NCBI GenBank assembly: GCA_022701965.1
Contig: JAKONL010000138.1
Span: forward strand, 1-7,501
DNA: 7,501 bases
Source of the DNA: Burkholderiaceae bacterium
GTDB taxonomy: Bacteria > Pseudomonadota > Gammaproteobacteria > Burkholderiales > Burkholderiaceae
Direction of reading: 5' to 3'
Shown: in pieces, positions 7,082 through 7,501 of the stretch
Numbering within the stretch: the stretch's first letter is position 1
How the letters are laid out: the number at the start of each line of letters is the position of its first letter
Notes under the pieces: model-generated
What the model was told of the DNA's origin: nothing
Seen by the model: the letters and a program-made list of their open reading frames with translations, nothing else
The model's database searches: none
Position numbers and translations under genes: made by a program

Positions 7082-7501
7082 TCAGGCGGCCGGCCCGTCC
7101 GGAGCCGGCATCAGTTCCAGCATCAGCATGATCCGGGCTTTCACTGGCGAGAGCGCGCCGGCATCGCGCAGGGTCGCCTGTGCGGTTGGCACGATCGTGC
7201 CCTGTGTGCATCGCGTCGCACGAACAACCTCGATGCCCGCAGCCTGCGCCCGCGATGCGGCCTCCTCGAGTTCGCGGTGCAGCGTGCCATTGCCCGTCGT
7301 GGCCAGCACCAGCCCCTGCGGCGGAGAAATGCCGTCTCCGCCCCGGAGCCAGCCGTCGATCATGGTGCCGCGTGCCCCCGCATGGCTCGTCACGATCTCG
7401 ACCCGCGGCCACTGGTCGACATCCAGCACGCCGACTCGCGCGAGCCTGGCCGCAGCCATGGCGGCATCACCCTTGGGCCATTCGCGCACGCGGCGCAGCA
7501 G
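7082..7501 (-). CDS. L-asparaginase, C-terminal part (N-terminus beyond window edge)
   Basis: The 139 C-terminal residues of an asparaginase/glutaminase-type amidohydrolase, which converts L-asparagine to aspartate and ammonia. The frame stays open to base 7501, so the start and the N-terminal catalytic threonine region lie outside; the GTG at 7489 is only an internal codon. Visible family features are WPRVEIVTSHAGA, the turn ATTGNGTLH, an AAGIEVVRATRCTQG segment matching the VVRSSR part of E. coli AnsB, and the C-terminal LSPVKARIMLMLEL helix (compare NPQKARVLLQLAL in AnsB). Without the N-terminus I cannot say whether it is cytosolic or has a signal peptide, so no gene symbol is given. It converges on adk with 21 bp between stops. 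Confidence 0.88.
   Translation of the reverse strand: MLRRVREWPKGDAAMAAARLARVGVLDVDQWPRVEIVTSHAGARGTMIDGWLRGGDGISPPQGLVLATTGNGTLHRELEEAASRAQAAGIEVVRATRCTQGTIVPTAQATLRDAGALSPVKARIMLMLELMPAPDGPAA

Overview
The window is a GC-rich stretch of core bacterial chromosome. Protein sequences and gene order point to a betaproteobacterium, most likely Burkholderiales. The taxonomic call is inferred from recognised protein types and synteny, not from any rRNA or marker search. Every base from about 1 to 7501 is accounted for by well-known housekeeping families and short intergenic regions. I see no mobile element, CRISPR array, tRNA, rRNA, phage gene or defence gene.

Left part (1-2908): a 5'-terminal fragment of isocitrate dehydrogenase (icd, minus strand, running off the left edge) is divergent from a small secreted DUF192 protein (plus strand). 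That gene converges, with only 13 bp between stop codons, on xseA, the large subunit of exonuclease VII (minus strand).

Middle (2909-3225): a 317-bp divergent intergenic region between xseA and exbB is the least ordinary part. It has an AT-rich island of about 30% GC, a perfect 14-bp palindrome, a consensus DnaA-box sequence with a near-match 3 bp upstream of it, and a 15-bp inverted repeat that overlaps the best -10 candidate for the next operon.

Right-centre (3226-6270): a tightly packed plus-strand operon exbB-exbD-lpxK-trm112-kdsB. exbB and exbD are 3 nt apart, lpxK overlaps the exbD stop, trm112 overlaps lpxK by 20 nt, and kdsB begins on the base after the trm112 stop. LpxK phosphorylates the lipid A precursor and KdsB activates Kdo as CMP-Kdo, so both supply the lipid A-Kdo core of LPS. 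The ExbB/ExbD pair is a proton-driven inner-membrane motor with no TonB gene in view. Its position suggests, but does not prove, a role in envelope work.

Right end (6271-7501): adk (adenylate kinase) follows with its own probable promoter, and converges on the 3' end of an L-asparaginase gene that enters from the right edge on the minus strand.

No previously undescribed biological system is evident. The findings below are modest: regulatory structure upstream of exbB, coupling and unusual starts within the operon, and some residue-level departures from E. coli homologues.
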